Numbered from the stretch's first letter, positions 17,301-24,279 are shown. The stretch is 64,000 bases of DNA from NIOZ-UU13 sp035528395 (GCA_035528395.1 DATKYR010000269.1:46823-110822), one strand, 5' to 3'. A program made the numbers and translations. The notes: a model not told the origin generated them from the letters alone.

Positions 17301-17862
17301 TCGCATCGTGCATGTAATGCGTCCATTCGTCTATCTCTTTGGGACGAGGCTTGACCGTCTTTGTCCATACGTTACCCTTCTTGATGTAAGCAACGCCGTT
17401 GGGAACCAAAACGCGCAAAATCTCGTCCATCGGGACATCTATCTGCTGCTCCGAAAAAACGAGGTTGACAAGGTTGTCGGTGTACGGCAGGCGGTTGCCT
17501 CTGAGCTGCTCGACCGATACCTTGCCGTAAAGCTTGAGCGACTGGATATGCTTACGGGCCTGCTCGATGTTCTTTGCATCGGCGTCCAGGCCGTGGACCA
17601 GGTAACTGTCATTTGCGCCCAGTGCGGCCGTGAGCTTTCCGTCACCACAGTTCACATGGACTATCAAGCCGCCTTTTATACCACTTGCGTCCAGGATTTG
17701 CTGCGCTTGCTCAAGTTCCGGGAAAGAATCTTGTTCCGCACAGCCGAGGTGAAGAATGACTGCCAGCACCAATGACAAAACAATGCTCGTGCTAATACAC
17801 TCCGCCGTGGCTCGCTTGGCGGAGCTAAGTCGCGACAGGTTTATTTTTGTTTGTGCAATCAC
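14377..17862 (-). CDS. Lipoprotein: methyltransferase-like head fused to PQQ-type beta-propellers
   Basis: 1161 residues. Start GTG 17862 with AAGGA upstream. The leader ends in the lipobox LHLGC (Cys about 41). Residues about 55-165 form a methyltransferase-like Rossmann domain with a motif I-like HVNCGDGKLTAALGA, an acidic GLDAD, and ILRVLVPNGVAYI. From about 180 onward are PQQ-like propeller blades, e.g. ALDESSGKILWSYTTGG and CLAASDGALAWRFRAAPKDL. Its 5' neighbour in the operon order is the CSVPVF protein and FtsX/LolD-like transporter. Two kinds of short repeat lie inside the coding sequence in frame: four copies of a 24-base unit encoding PSTGSGQA variants and one 30-base palindrome (see separate entries). 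Function unknown; likely an envelope quinoprotein-like or scaffold protein. Confidence 0.83.
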   Translation of the reverse strand: MIAQTKINLSRLSSAKRATAECISTSIVLSLVLAVILHLGCAEQDSFPELEQAQQILDASGIKGGLIVHVNCGDGKLTAALGANDSYLVHGLDADAKNIEQARKHIQSLKLYGKVSVEQLRGNRLPYTDNLVNLVFSEQQIDVPMDEILRVLVPNGVAYIKKGNVWTKTVKPRPKEIDEWTHYMHDASNNAVAHDTVVGPPRHLQWVGSPRWARHHDHMASVSALVSTGGRLFYIFDEGPTASIQLPAKWSLIARDAFNGTILWKRPISSWNTHLWPLKSGPAQLPRRLVAVGDRVYVTLGLDAPLIVLDAATGRTIRTYDGTKTTEEVIASDGVLFLLVTDSPVKWKEFRPESTYIWDPTNRANKDWAWDEKERRIMAVQSDTGKVLWQKAQRVTPLTLAADSKYVYFHNGEKVVCLDRENGEQKWISEPASRRSPILTGYAPTLVVYEDVVLFSGGNRAITAFSAQTGETLWTAKQARSGHNSPEDLLVIDGLVWSGAIANGKDTGVFTGVDLHTGQIKKEFPPDIDIYWFHHRCHRSKATDRYILTSRTGIEFVDLDSEHWTTNHWVRGACLYGIMPSNGLVYAPQHPCACYIESKLNGFNALAPVSTSREVPKEVPDADRLERGPAYGKIDNRQPKIENPEDWPTYRHDAARSGFTKTSVPAELKRSWQTDLGGKLSSVVVADGKLFVASIDTHTVYALDESSGKILWSYTTGGRVDSPPTIYQGRVLFGSADGWVYCLAASDGALAWRFRAAPKDLRLTAFEQLESVWPVHGSVLVQDDPSTGSGQAPSAGSGQAPSTGPGQAVLYCVAGRSMFLDGGIRFLRLDPKTGRKLSENILDDRDPETGENLQVYVKGLNMPVALTDVLSSDGRYVYMRSQRFDLQGTRQQIAPVNATEQTGEGVHLFCTIGFLDDSWFHRSYWMFGKSVASGWGGWPRAGCYVPSGRIMVYDPSTGSGQAQSVYGFGRKPEYLCQSSVLEYQLYAADKQIKAESIQRVVAAERQMNASSKKRNSSVADRGVRKSFPLSARSAASFNWLDEEPSLHVRAMVLARRPDLRRQTQGQVNKTLFIAGPLDVVDEEEAFKLPNDPVIQAKLTEQNAAIGGRKGGLLLVVSASDGKKLAEYKLESIPVWDGMAAANNRLYLATKNGKIICFAGNE
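14667..14696 (-). repeat. 30-base palindromic element in frame inside the propeller gene
   Basis: Arms CCCTGCGTC and GACGCA with an outer GTCCC/GGGGC pair form a hairpin. It is 30 bases long, ten codons, adding PDLRRQTQGQ between MVLARR and VNKTLFIAGPLD. The copy at 31209-31238 in the hexokinase gene has the same length and differs at a few positions. Confidence 0.75.
14977..15000 (-). repeat. 24-base repeat unit, single copy, in frame (PSTGSGQA)
   Basis: One copy of the unit AGCTTGCCCTGAGCC-TGTCGAAGG on the plus strand. It encodes PSTGSGQA in the minus-strand gene after the residues MVYD. Same unit as the tandem array at 15439-15510. Confidence 0.8.
15439..15510 (-). repeat. Three tandem 24-base units in frame (PSTGSGQA / PSAGSGQA / PSTGPGQA)
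   Basis: Three near-identical 24-base units, 72 bases, read as three octapeptides after QDD and before VLYCVAGR in the propeller gene. Related sequence (CTTCGG-CAAGCTCAGGGCAAGC) also occurs in intergenic DNA at about 25667-25690, and shorter forms at about 40135-40160 and 63250-63290. So the unit is a genome-level dispersed repeat and not a gene-specific one. Confidence 0.85.
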
Positions 17863-17966
17863 TATGAGACATCCTTTCAGTTTGGAGATATATTAACTGT
17901 CTATATTTTCTCGTCTTTTTTTGTTTCTTCGCCCCTGTCTTCAACAATCCCGACACGTCGGGATTA

Positions 17967-18107
17967 AGAGCCTATCCGAAAAACCCTTCATCCTTTGTCA
18001 TTCTGAGGCGAAGCCGAAGAATCTGGCCAACGAAGAGGAGATTCTTCACTTCGCTACGCTCCGTTCAGAATGACAGGCGAGAGCGAATAGTTATTTAGAT
18101 AGGCTCT
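17967..18107 (+). mobile_element. MITE-like element with perfect 10-bp terminal inverted repeats
   Basis: The 141-base element begins AGAGCCTATC and ends with its exact complement GATAGGCTCT. Inside is another inverted structure, CATTCTGAGGCGAAGCC...GCTCCGTTCAGAATGACAG, related to the hairpin repeat at 10801-10910. It encodes nothing. Size, terminal repeats and AT-rich flanks fit a miniature inverted-repeat element mobilised in trans; no obvious target duplication was recognised and no transposase is in the window. Confidence 0.6.
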
Positions 18108-18292
18108 AAATAGTCTGTCACCAGAATTGCTTGAATATTCTTCTCAAGAATTTGCACTTCCCTTCTACTAAAGAAATTCTTGTCCGTCAACTTAATTAGG
18201 ACGACTGATGGAATTTTTCCCTCAATCGCAAGGGCAATAATTACCGCTTTTTTATAGTTGACACGATTTATGCCCTTTAGTATGATTGCCAA
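18095..18292 (-). CDS. Possible small hypothetical protein (uncertain)
   Basis: A 65-codon frame. The composition (IPSVVLIKLTDKNFFSRREV, KAVIIALAIEGK) is protein-like with an alternating helix/strand pattern rather than the skewed pattern of random frames. Its last codons and stop come from the terminal inverted repeat of the MITE-like element, so it may be a gene truncated by that insertion. No ribosome binding site is clear and no family is recognised. Confidence 0.22.
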   Translation of the reverse strand: MAIILKGINRVNYKKAVIIALAIEGKIPSVVLIKLTDKNFFSRREVQILEKNIQAILVTDYLEPI

Positions 18293-18416
18293 GGCACTAT
18301 TTGCAGGTAGCAGATGGTCTTTAGTAAAGGGAGTAAGGGGAAAAGCTTAGAGTTGGAAATCATAACTCCACTGCATCAATCAGGCAGGTTCCTGGACTGA
18401 TTCTTGTGCTGTGGAA

Positions 18417-18439
18417 GGGACCCCGCAAGGCGGGAATCC
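18417..18439 (+). repeat. 23-base palindromic element, intergenic copy
   Basis: The core CCCCGC-AAGG-CGGG lies between GGGA and AATCC. It is the reverse complement, with two mismatches, of the element at 49019-49041 that interrupts the start of umuC. Confidence 0.7.
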
Positions 18440-18476
18440 ACCTGTACCCGCGTTTTCTGTGCGGGTAGCACAGGTG
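18439..18476 (+). repeat. 38-base palindromic element, intergenic copy
   Basis: Arms CACCTGT/ACAGGTG and CCCGC/GCGGG around GTTTTCTGT form a strong hairpin. It lies just upstream of the ribosome binding site (AAAGGAA) of the glmU-like gene. Further copies: 18699-18736 inside that gene, 58085-58122, and a degenerate one near 38262-38290. Confidence 0.75.
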
Positions 18477-18495
18477 CGGGCAAAGGAATAGATTT

Positions 18496-19830
18496 ATGCG
18501 ATTAATTTTGCTTGATAGCCCCAATGAGGTCAGAGGCAACTTTTACCCCATGGCGTTGAGTCATCCGCTCTGGGAGCTTCGATGCGGTTTCACCTCGCTT
18601 GGCCAAAAGCTCGTCGATAAGGTCGGCGCGAAAGATGTGGCCTATTTCGTGGCTGATTATATGGCAGATTCATATCGCGCCAAGGCCGAATCTGCCTGCA
18701 CCTGTACCCGCGTTTTCTGTGCGGGCAGCACAGGTGCGGGCAGCCCAGTCAACGACTCGTCCGTTCTGGACGGTGATGACCTGCTTGTCGTGGACCCGCG
18801 TCTCAAGGCGGAAAGCTTTGATGTAGCGGCCAAAGGCCCCAGTGAGGTCGGGCTGGATGAACAGGGCAGCCTGCTGTATGCACGAATTACCAAAGACGAC
18901 CTTACCAGGCTGCCGACAGACGAGATTGGAAAGTTTATAACTGAAGCTAAGGAGAAACTGCCCAATGTCAGGTCCGCACTGCCGAGGTGGCGGTACATCT
19001 GGGACCTGGTTCTGGCCAATGCCGAGCAGATAACGGCTGACTTTGCAGCAGCGGGGCGATACGGTATTGAGGGTACTCTCGAACAGCCGAACGCCATTCG
19101 GGGCAGCAAAAAGGACGTCTATATCGCTCCCGGCGTGATGGTGCATCCGATGGTGGTTATCGATGCTGAGCATGGCCCGGTCTATATCGATGAGGATGCC
19201 CAGATACATCCTTTCACCCGTATTGAAGGGCCCTGCTACATTGGAAAAAAAACAATCCTGCTCGGTGCAAAGTGCCGTGAGGGCAATTCAATCGGGCCTT
19301 TCTGCCGGATTGGTGGTGAAGTGGAAGAGTCGATTATCCAGGGATATTCGAATAAGTATCATGACGGTTTTTTAGGGCATGCCTATGTCGGTGAGTGGGT
19401 CAACCTGGGAGCGTTTACGACCAACAGCGACCTGAAGAACGACTATTCCACTGTCTCGGTAATGCTGGATGGCCGACGGGCAATCGATACCGGCTCGGTT
19501 AAAGTCGGCTCTCTTATTGGAGACCACGTTAAGACGTCAATCGGAACGCTCTTTAATACCGGCTCTTATGTCGGGCCGATGGCTCTGATTATGGGCACAG
19601 GTAAGCCGCTGCCGAAGTTTATACCGGCGTTTGCGTGGTTTATTGAGGGTATCGTAACGAAAGGATTCGGCAAAGGGAAATTGTATGAGACGGCCAAAAT
19701 GGCAATGGGCCGGCGCGATTGCCAATGGACCGAGACCGAGCAAAATATGTGGGATGCCGTCTTTGAAATGACGGCACCAATGAGAAAACAGGCCGTTAAA
19801 AAGGGCCGAAGAGCAATGTTAACCCGATAG
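18496..19830 (+). CDS. GlmU-like putative sugar nucleotidyltransferase/acyltransferase
   Basis: 444 residues; ATG 18496 with AAAGGAA upstream. The N-terminal part (LLDSPNEVRGNFYPMALSHP, LWELRCG) and the C-terminal left-handed beta-helix (YIDEDAQIHPFTRIEGPCYIG, the FCRIGGEVEESIIQGYSNK turn, WVNLGAFTTNSDLKN) match the alternative bacterial GlmU family proposed to make UDP-GlcNAc from GlcN-1-P. Only the C-terminal hexapeptide-repeat half has obvious acyltransferase hallmarks. Residues about 66-83 (ACTCTRVFCAGSTGAG) are encoded by a dispersed 38-base palindrome inserted in frame. The downstream acyl carrier protein and LeuA-like genes follow closely. Confidence 0.78.
   Translation: MRLILLDSPNEVRGNFYPMALSHPLWELRCGFTSLGQKLVDKVGAKDVAYFVADYMADSYRAKAESACTCTRVFCAGSTGAGSPVNDSSVLDGDDLLVVDPRLKAESFDVAAKGPSEVGLDEQGSLLYARITKDDLTRLPTDEIGKFITEAKEKLPNVRSALPRWRYIWDLVLANAEQITADFAAAGRYGIEGTLEQPNAIRGSKKDVYIAPGVMVHPMVVIDAEHGPVYIDEDAQIHPFTRIEGPCYIGKKTILLGAKCREGNSIGPFCRIGGEVEESIIQGYSNKYHDGFLGHAYVGEWVNLGAFTTNSDLKNDYSTVSVMLDGRRAIDTGSVKVGSLIGDHVKTSIGTLFNTGSYVGPMALIMGTGKPLPKFIPAFAWFIEGIVTKGFGKGKLYETAKMAMGRRDCQWTETEQNMWDAVFEMTAPMRKQAVKKGRRAMLTR
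18699..18736 (+). repeat. 38-base palindromic element in frame inside the glmU-like gene
   Basis: Nearly identical to 18439-18476. Together with flanking bases it adds about 16 codons between YRAKAES and PVNDSSVLDGDDLL, a hydrophilic loop region, and introduces three cysteines. The frame is kept. Confidence 0.8.
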
Positions 19831-19851
19831 AAATGAATAGGAAGTGAATCA

Positions 19852-20112
19852 ATGGCAACAGTAGAAGAACGTGTTAAAGCAGTAACCGCACAGGTTTTGA
19901 AACTTACCCCGGACGAAATCAAATTAGAAGACAGTTTCACCGCTGACTTAGGAGCCGAAAGCGTGCAGTCCATTGAGTTGGTCGCTATGTTCGAAGAAGA
20001 ATTTGGCATTGAAATGGAAGAAGATGCCGCCCTTTCGGTGGAAACCGTCGGCAAAGCAATCGAGTTCATTACCGAGGTCTGCAAGGAACAGGGCGTTGAC
20101 GTGGAGCAATAG
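19852..20112 (+). CDS. Acyl carrier protein
   Basis: 86 residues starting at ATG 19852, 21 bases after the glmU-like gene. Four-helix acyl carrier protein pattern: VEERVKAVTAQVLKL, LEDSFTADLGAESVQSIELV, then EEEFGIEMEEDAALSVETVG. Ser37 in GAESVQS is the expected 4'-phosphopantetheine site (the common form is DSLD, so the flanks are atypical, which often marks a dedicated carrier rather than the fatty-acid one). The next gene, a LeuA-like synthase, starts 30 bases later; the trio is probably one operon. Confidence 0.88.
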   Translation: MATVEERVKAVTAQVLKLTPDEIKLEDSFTADLGAESVQSIELVAMFEEEFGIEMEEDAALSVETVGKAIEFITEVCKEQGVDVEQ

Positions 20113-20142
20113 TCTGTAACACGAGAGACGAAAGGAAATACA

Positions 20143-21543
20143 ATGAACAGAGCAAAAAAACATCATCCTTTGGTGGATATTAAGGAACCGAACCTGCTGG
20201 AGGATACCTATCCATATAGCTTACCCCCCCTGATTCGTTTTGAAGGACCGGTGATTGAAAACATCGACGGCAAAGCAGTGGAGTTTGACTTCGGGGCGGT
20301 TAAAGAGAGGAATATTTTCATTAGCGACACCACTTTCCGCGACGGCCAGCAGGCTCGCCCGCCTTATACTATTGACCAGATGGTTCACATTTATGACCTG
20401 ATGAGCCGCCTTGGTGGGCCCAACGGGGTGATACGGCAGACCGAGTTTTTTCTTTATACAAAGAACGATCGAGAAACGCTTGACCGGTGCCGCGCGCTGG
20501 GCCATAAATATCCTGAGTGTACCGGCTGGATTCGAGCGATCAAAGGAGACTTCCGCTTAGTCAAAGAAGCCGGATTAAAAGAAACCGGCATGCTCACAAG
20601 CTGCTCGGACTATCATATATTCCATAAGCTGAAATTCCGCAGCAGGGCCGAATGTATGGATGCCTACTGTGAGGTCGTGGAGGCGGCTTTCGAGGAAGGT
20701 GTGCGTCCTCGCTGCCACCTTGAAGATTTGACGCGAGCGGATATCGACGGATTTGTCCTTCCATTTGTCGAACGACTGATGGAGATGAGCAGCCAGGTCC
20801 CGGAAGAGCTCTCCGCTAAAATTCGTCTGTGTGACACTATGGGTTTTGGAATTAGTTATCCCGGTGCCGAACTGCCCAGAAGTATCCCAAAACTTATCTA
20901 CAAGCTAAATCAAGAGTGTGGTGTGCCAAGCGACCGCTTAGAGTGGCACGGACACAACGACTTCCACAAAGTACATACCAACGGCGGGACAGCATGGTTG
21001 TACGGCTGCGATATTGTGAACACTACGTTGTTTGGTTTCGGCGAACGCACAGGAAATCCTCCTCTCGAGAGTGCAATATTCGAGTACATCGCATTAAAGG
21101 GTGACCTCTGCGGAATTAACACAATGGTAATCACTGAGCTGGCCGACTATATGCGTTCTATCGGTCTGCCAATACCGGATAACTATCCGTTCGTGGGCAG
21201 GTCGTTCAATACTACGCGTGCTGGAATCCACGCCGATGGTCTTCGTCGTGATGAGCAGATATATAATATTTTCGACACCGAAAAACTGCTCGCCCGGCCG
21301 CCTCGTGTGGCTATCACCGACAAAAGCGGTACCGACGGCGTAGTACACTGGGTCAACGAATTCTTCGGCCTCAAGGGTGGAGGCAGAATCAATAAGATTA
21401 AAATACACAAACTTGCCCGCTGGGTCATCGACCAGTATGATGAGCACGGCCGTCTGACCGCTATCAGCGACCAGGAGCTCGAAGCCAAAGTGAAAGAACT
21501 AATGCCCGAATATTGGGCAAAGTACAAAGGCAGCCAGAAGTAG
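20143..21543 (+). CDS. DRE-TIM metallolyase: 2-isopropylmalate/homocitrate synthase-like
   Basis: 466 residues; ATG 20143 behind GAAAGGAAAT. Core motifs of the family: DTTFRDGQQARPPYT (metal-binding Asp and catalytic Arg; the usual motif is DGTLRDGEQ), RPRCHLEDLTRAD, IRLCDTMGFGI, EWHGHNDFHKVHTNGGTAWLYG with the H-x-H metal ligands, and FGFGERTGNPPLE. These enzymes condense an acyl thioester, usually acetyl-CoA, with a 2-oxo acid. The N-terminal about 60 residues are an extension, and the LeuA regulatory C-domain is absent. The acyl carrier protein 30 bases upstream suggests the thioester may be carried on that protein (inference). Product unknown. Confidence 0.82.
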   Translation: MNRAKKHHPLVDIKEPNLLEDTYPYSLPPLIRFEGPVIENIDGKAVEFDFGAVKERNIFISDTTFRDGQQARPPYTIDQMVHIYDLMSRLGGPNGVIRQTEFFLYTKNDRETLDRCRALGHKYPECTGWIRAIKGDFRLVKEAGLKETGMLTSCSDYHIFHKLKFRSRAECMDAYCEVVEAAFEEGVRPRCHLEDLTRADIDGFVLPFVERLMEMSSQVPEELSAKIRLCDTMGFGISYPGAELPRSIPKLIYKLNQECGVPSDRLEWHGHNDFHKVHTNGGTAWLYGCDIVNTTLFGFGERTGNPPLESAIFEYIALKGDLCGINTMVITELADYMRSIGLPIPDNYPFVGRSFNTTRAGIHADGLRRDEQIYNIFDTEKLLARPPRVAITDKSGTDGVVHWVNEFFGLKGGGRINKIKIHKLARWVIDQYDEHGRLTAISDQELEAKVKELMPEYWAKYKGSQK

Positions 21544-21680
21544 AGAGAACAGAGAACAGAAGACAGAGAACAGAAGACAGAGAACCGAAGACAGAAGACC
21601 GAAGACAGAAGACCGAAGACAGAAGACAAACATCAGACATCTGACATCTGACCTCTGAAATCTGACCTCTGTCTTCCGAT
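21544..21680 (+). repeat. Simple purine-rich repeat (AGAACAGAAGACAG units) with mirrored pyrimidine tail
   Basis: Immediately after the LeuA-like stop come irregular tandem units of GAACAGAAGACAGA and GACCGAAGACAGAA, followed by ACATCTGACATCTGACCTCTG. A shorter relative lies at 28785-28855. It has no coding support; the reverse frame is a run of Leu/Ser/Val/Phe codons. Confidence 0.75.
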
Positions 21681-22060
21681 TTGAATTGGGTTTGTTTTGG
21701 GTTTGTTTTTTCATAGTCCTTAGCCGCATTTTTCTTCATATTCCTTTGTAAATACACACTTTGCATCAATTTTACCCTCTGGGAAATTGGGTTTGTTTTG
21801 GCTTTGTTTTTGCGGAGCCCCCGGCGGCGTTTATTTTCATATTCCTTTGTTGCACAAGAGTTTGCGCTCATTTGGGCTTTACGGAAATTGGGTTTGATTG
21901 GGTTTGAATTGGGTTTGTTTTTTTGCCCCGCCAGCGGGATAAAATTTTTATAATCCTTTGTATCATAGACATTTATATAAATTTGGGCATTTAGTGGATT
22001 GGGTTTGTTTTGCATAAAAAGGTCTGATTTGTAGAGAGTTCTCGACAGATGTAGAGGTGG
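21681..22060 (-). repeat. NKPN-type dispersed repeat, copy 1
   Basis: Read on the minus strand this is a chain of the sub-motifs AAACCCAATT, GCCCAAATGA-CGTAAA and AAAGGATTATGAAAA. One long minus frame (to 22156) reads MQNKPN, NKPNSNPIKPNFRKAQM, TKDYKN and similar. Copies 2 and 3 are at 40670-41045 and 56250-56600. Whether it is translated is undecided; protein-like conservation could just reflect DNA-level similarity. Confidence 0.75.
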
Positions 22061-22072
22061 CGAGTTAGTGAA

Positions 22073-22446
22073 GAGTGAGCTAAAGTGCCTAAAGTGAGCT
22101 AAAGTTAGATTCTCGATGATCATTAGTGGTTTAATGGGTAATGGTAATTGGTTCATAGTTCATGGTTCATGGTTCATAGTTCATAGTTCATTGGTTAATT
22201 GTCTGGGCTGGCTGGCTCTAAGTCCTTGCTGCTTTGCAGCTTACGACATGCAAATTGAAATGTCATCTGTCGCCTACTGGCGGTTTATGTTAGCCTACTG
22301 GCTAACATGCGGGTATTATACCAAATTTTGAGTTTGATTTCAAGTAGATTTTAAATAAATGTCCGAGACACGGCACTGTATTCTGGACGCTCGTTAGTGA
22401 GGAGTGAGCTAAAGTGAACTAAAGTGCCTAAAGTGAGCTAAAGTGC
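22073..22446 (+). repeat. CTAAAGTGA arrays flanking a dispersed 105-base repeat
   Basis: Two arrays of units like GCTAAAGTGC-CTAAAGTGAG at 22073-22108 and 22398-22446 enclose a run of eight-base TTCATGGT/TTCATAGT units (22142-22196) and the repeat 22203-22309, which is the reverse complement of 55966-56069 (GCCAGTAGGCTAACATAAAC and TTTGCATGTCGTAAG). Nothing coding is supported here. A GC-rich CCCCCGG...CCGGGGG hairpin follows at about 22508-22545. Confidence 0.65.
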
Positions 22447-22872
22447 CGGTGAAGGGGAAGGTGAGGCTGTTCAAGGTTGTCGCTTAAATGAGGTTTACCG
22501 GGGAAGAGAACCCCCGGCAGAGAAACAGAGAAGCCTGCACCGGGGGTAAACTCCAGGACAGATGGCGGATGGCCGAGAAAAGGAGAATATCGAATATCCA
22601 CCGCTATGCAATTAGTTTGTCGAATTGCCCAAAATTAAGTGATGAGCCAAGGATTAAACCGGTTGAGTACACCGTTGCCTAAGTCAAATCACTGTATTAA
22701 GCGAAAAGAAACCACCTATTTGTTTGTCAATTCTTTCTTGACAGATCAGAATTATTTTGTATTTTAGGAGGGTACAATAGCGGCTGGGATTACTCTGAAT
22801 GACGAGAAGTTCGGGATGTTATACGGAAATAATATAATACATAGTCACTTAGAGTTCATGAAGGGATTGACC

Positions 22873-23157
22873 ATGGAAAAAAGAGATAAAACAACTGTAG
22901 AGCTGCAAAACCAACTCCGCGAGAGACTCTGCGCCGTATTATCCGAAGAACCATTCCGAAAATTGAATCACGTAGACATATCCGAAGCACTTGTTCAAAG
23001 TGCATTTGCATGGCGCGACTTCAATGGGGGCATCGACGACATTTGCCATGCAGCGAAGTGCCTACATCAACTTGTTGATGAAGCTGCCGCAAAGAAAGAT
23101 CCGGAATACACCCATGAGAAACTTAACGAATACCTCAGAAAATCAGGGCAAATATAA
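22873..23157 (+). CDS. Hypothetical protein
   Basis: 94 residues from ATG 22873, with AAGGGA eight bases upstream; an ATG at 22816 is in frame but lacks a site. The sequence is helical and acidic/basic mixed (VELQNQLRERLCAVLSEEPF, HVDISEALVQSAFAWRDFN) with no membrane segment and no recognised motif. It lies at the left edge of an AT-rich island and may be an accessory gene; function unknown. Confidence 0.5.
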   Translation: MEKRDKTTVELQNQLRERLCAVLSEEPFRKLNHVDISEALVQSAFAWRDFNGGIDDICHAAKCLHQLVDEAAAKKDPEYTHEKLNEYLRKSGQI

Positions 23158-23236
23158 TCTGAACAGGATTAAACACCTATTTACGATAACAGAAACGGGC
23201 GACTGCCCCTAGTATTCGGAAAGCGTTTTTCAAATT

Positions 23237-23905
23237 GTGGCTATATATAAGAATAGAAAAAATACTGAAAAACTTGGCAACTATACTCAACTTTACAGTG
23301 ATAAATCCTATCGTAGAGATATGATTATAGTTCTTGCAGTAAGTATTATTTTCTTAATGATACGTTTTGGCGCTATAATTCCTGATTTAGACAAATTCTC
23401 AATAAAAGGTTTTAAAATCATAAGCCTGTCAAAAACAATTGCCGCTTTATACTTGATTTGGTTGTATCTATATTTTAATTTTTACCAAAAATATTGGAGT
23501 ATAGTGAAGAAAGAAATAGTCAAGTCCAAGGAAAAGATTTTCAAAGAGAAGATAGCCTTAACAATTCTAAGAGAAACACATGAGAAACATGGTCATGATT
23601 TCGATTCGTTCAAAATTTATTCTATTCATTTGGACCCAATTATGAAATTTTTTATATCTTATTCGCCTGTATCATTTTTAGAGCATGGTGAAGAGGAAGT
23701 GCACGGGCGCAGGTGTTGGATTATCAATCTTAAACTAAAACGCAATCGCAAACATATATTACCTTATCTTGCTGAATTTTATTTCAGAAAGCCTATTGTT
23801 ACTGCGTATTTTATTCCTTTTTTATTTCCCGTTTTTGCTTGGATTGTTTGTATGTTTGGTGATTGGCCCGGCAGCTTGGCGGCAATTTTTACTGGGAGAA
23901 AATAG
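23237..23905 (+). CDS. Hypothetical membrane protein
   Basis: 222 residues from GTG 23237 (no good ribosome binding site is visible, so the start is uncertain). Three hydrophobic segments: about 30-50 (IIVLAVSIIFLMIRFGAII), 64-84 (SKTIAALYLIWLYLYFNFY) and 185-207 (TAYFIPFLFPVFAWIVCMF). The middle contains a basic coiled-coil-like stretch (IVKKEIVKSKEKIFKEK). The gene is far more AT-rich than the catabolic genes to its right, which suggests recent transfer. No family recognised. Confidence 0.55.
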   Translation: MAIYKNRKNTEKLGNYTQLYSDKSYRRDMIIVLAVSIIFLMIRFGAIIPDLDKFSIKGFKIISLSKTIAALYLIWLYLYFNFYQKYWSIVKKEIVKSKEKIFKEKIALTILRETHEKHGHDFDSFKIYSIHLDPIMKFFISYSPVSFLEHGEEEVHGRRCWIINLKLKRNRKHILPYLAEFYFRKPIVTAYFIPFLFPVFAWIVCMFGDWPGSLAAIFTGRK

Positions 23906-24279
23906 CGGGAAACTAGGGACAGTGGAGCAGCCGACAAGGCCGCCATCCAGCGGGTGAGAGTTCCTTCGGGGAATTAACGGGGTACGGTACATTTTTCGAT
24001 GAGTTGTGCTTGATAATGAAAGAGGCATAGGGTAAGGTTTGCCCCAACTTAAAGAATGTCACTTGCTTTGATCGGTGGGCTAAAGCCCACCCTACATTAC
24101 TGCGGAGATTTGGGACGCAGAGGACGGCTGGAATTAAGTATGGTGTGCCCCGAATTAGTAATTCGTTTCCAAGGGATTACTTATGGACTTTGGGTAAAGG
24201 GGTGTTATACTGAGGCTCGGAGAGGTAAGGAGTTTTATACGGAAACCATATAAACATTGTTATAGGAAAATAGAATAAA
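23906..24279 (+). other. Intergenic region with a hairpin
   Basis: This gap holds a perfect hairpin GGTGGGC-TAAA-GCCCACC at 24074-24091 and no supported gene. The 65-codon frame across it starts in that hairpin and is not believed to be coding. Confidence 0.5.

Larger units (their letters stand above)
17863..18495 (+). other. Intergenic region between divergent genes, repeat-rich
   Basis: This 633-base gap separates the reverse propeller operon from the forward glmU-like operon, so promoters for both should lie here, but none could be fixed by eye. It contains a perfect 9-bp-arm palindrome at 17947-17966, the MITE-like element 17967-18107, a weak reverse ORF 18095-18292, a 23-base palindrome 18417-18439 and a 38-base palindrome 18439-18476. 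Confidence 0.6.

Noticed and set aside
21464..22156. Reverse gene of 230 codons
   Set aside because: It overlaps the 3' end of the LeuA-like gene and consists of simple repeats and the NKPN repeat.
22488..22682. Small gene of 64 codons
   Set aside because: It starts in a GC-rich hairpin relative of the 45-base repeat and has no ribosome site or protein-like pattern.
24056..24253. Small gene of 65 codons
   Set aside because: Its beginning lies across a GGTGGGC/GCCCACC hairpin and it shows no conserved motif.
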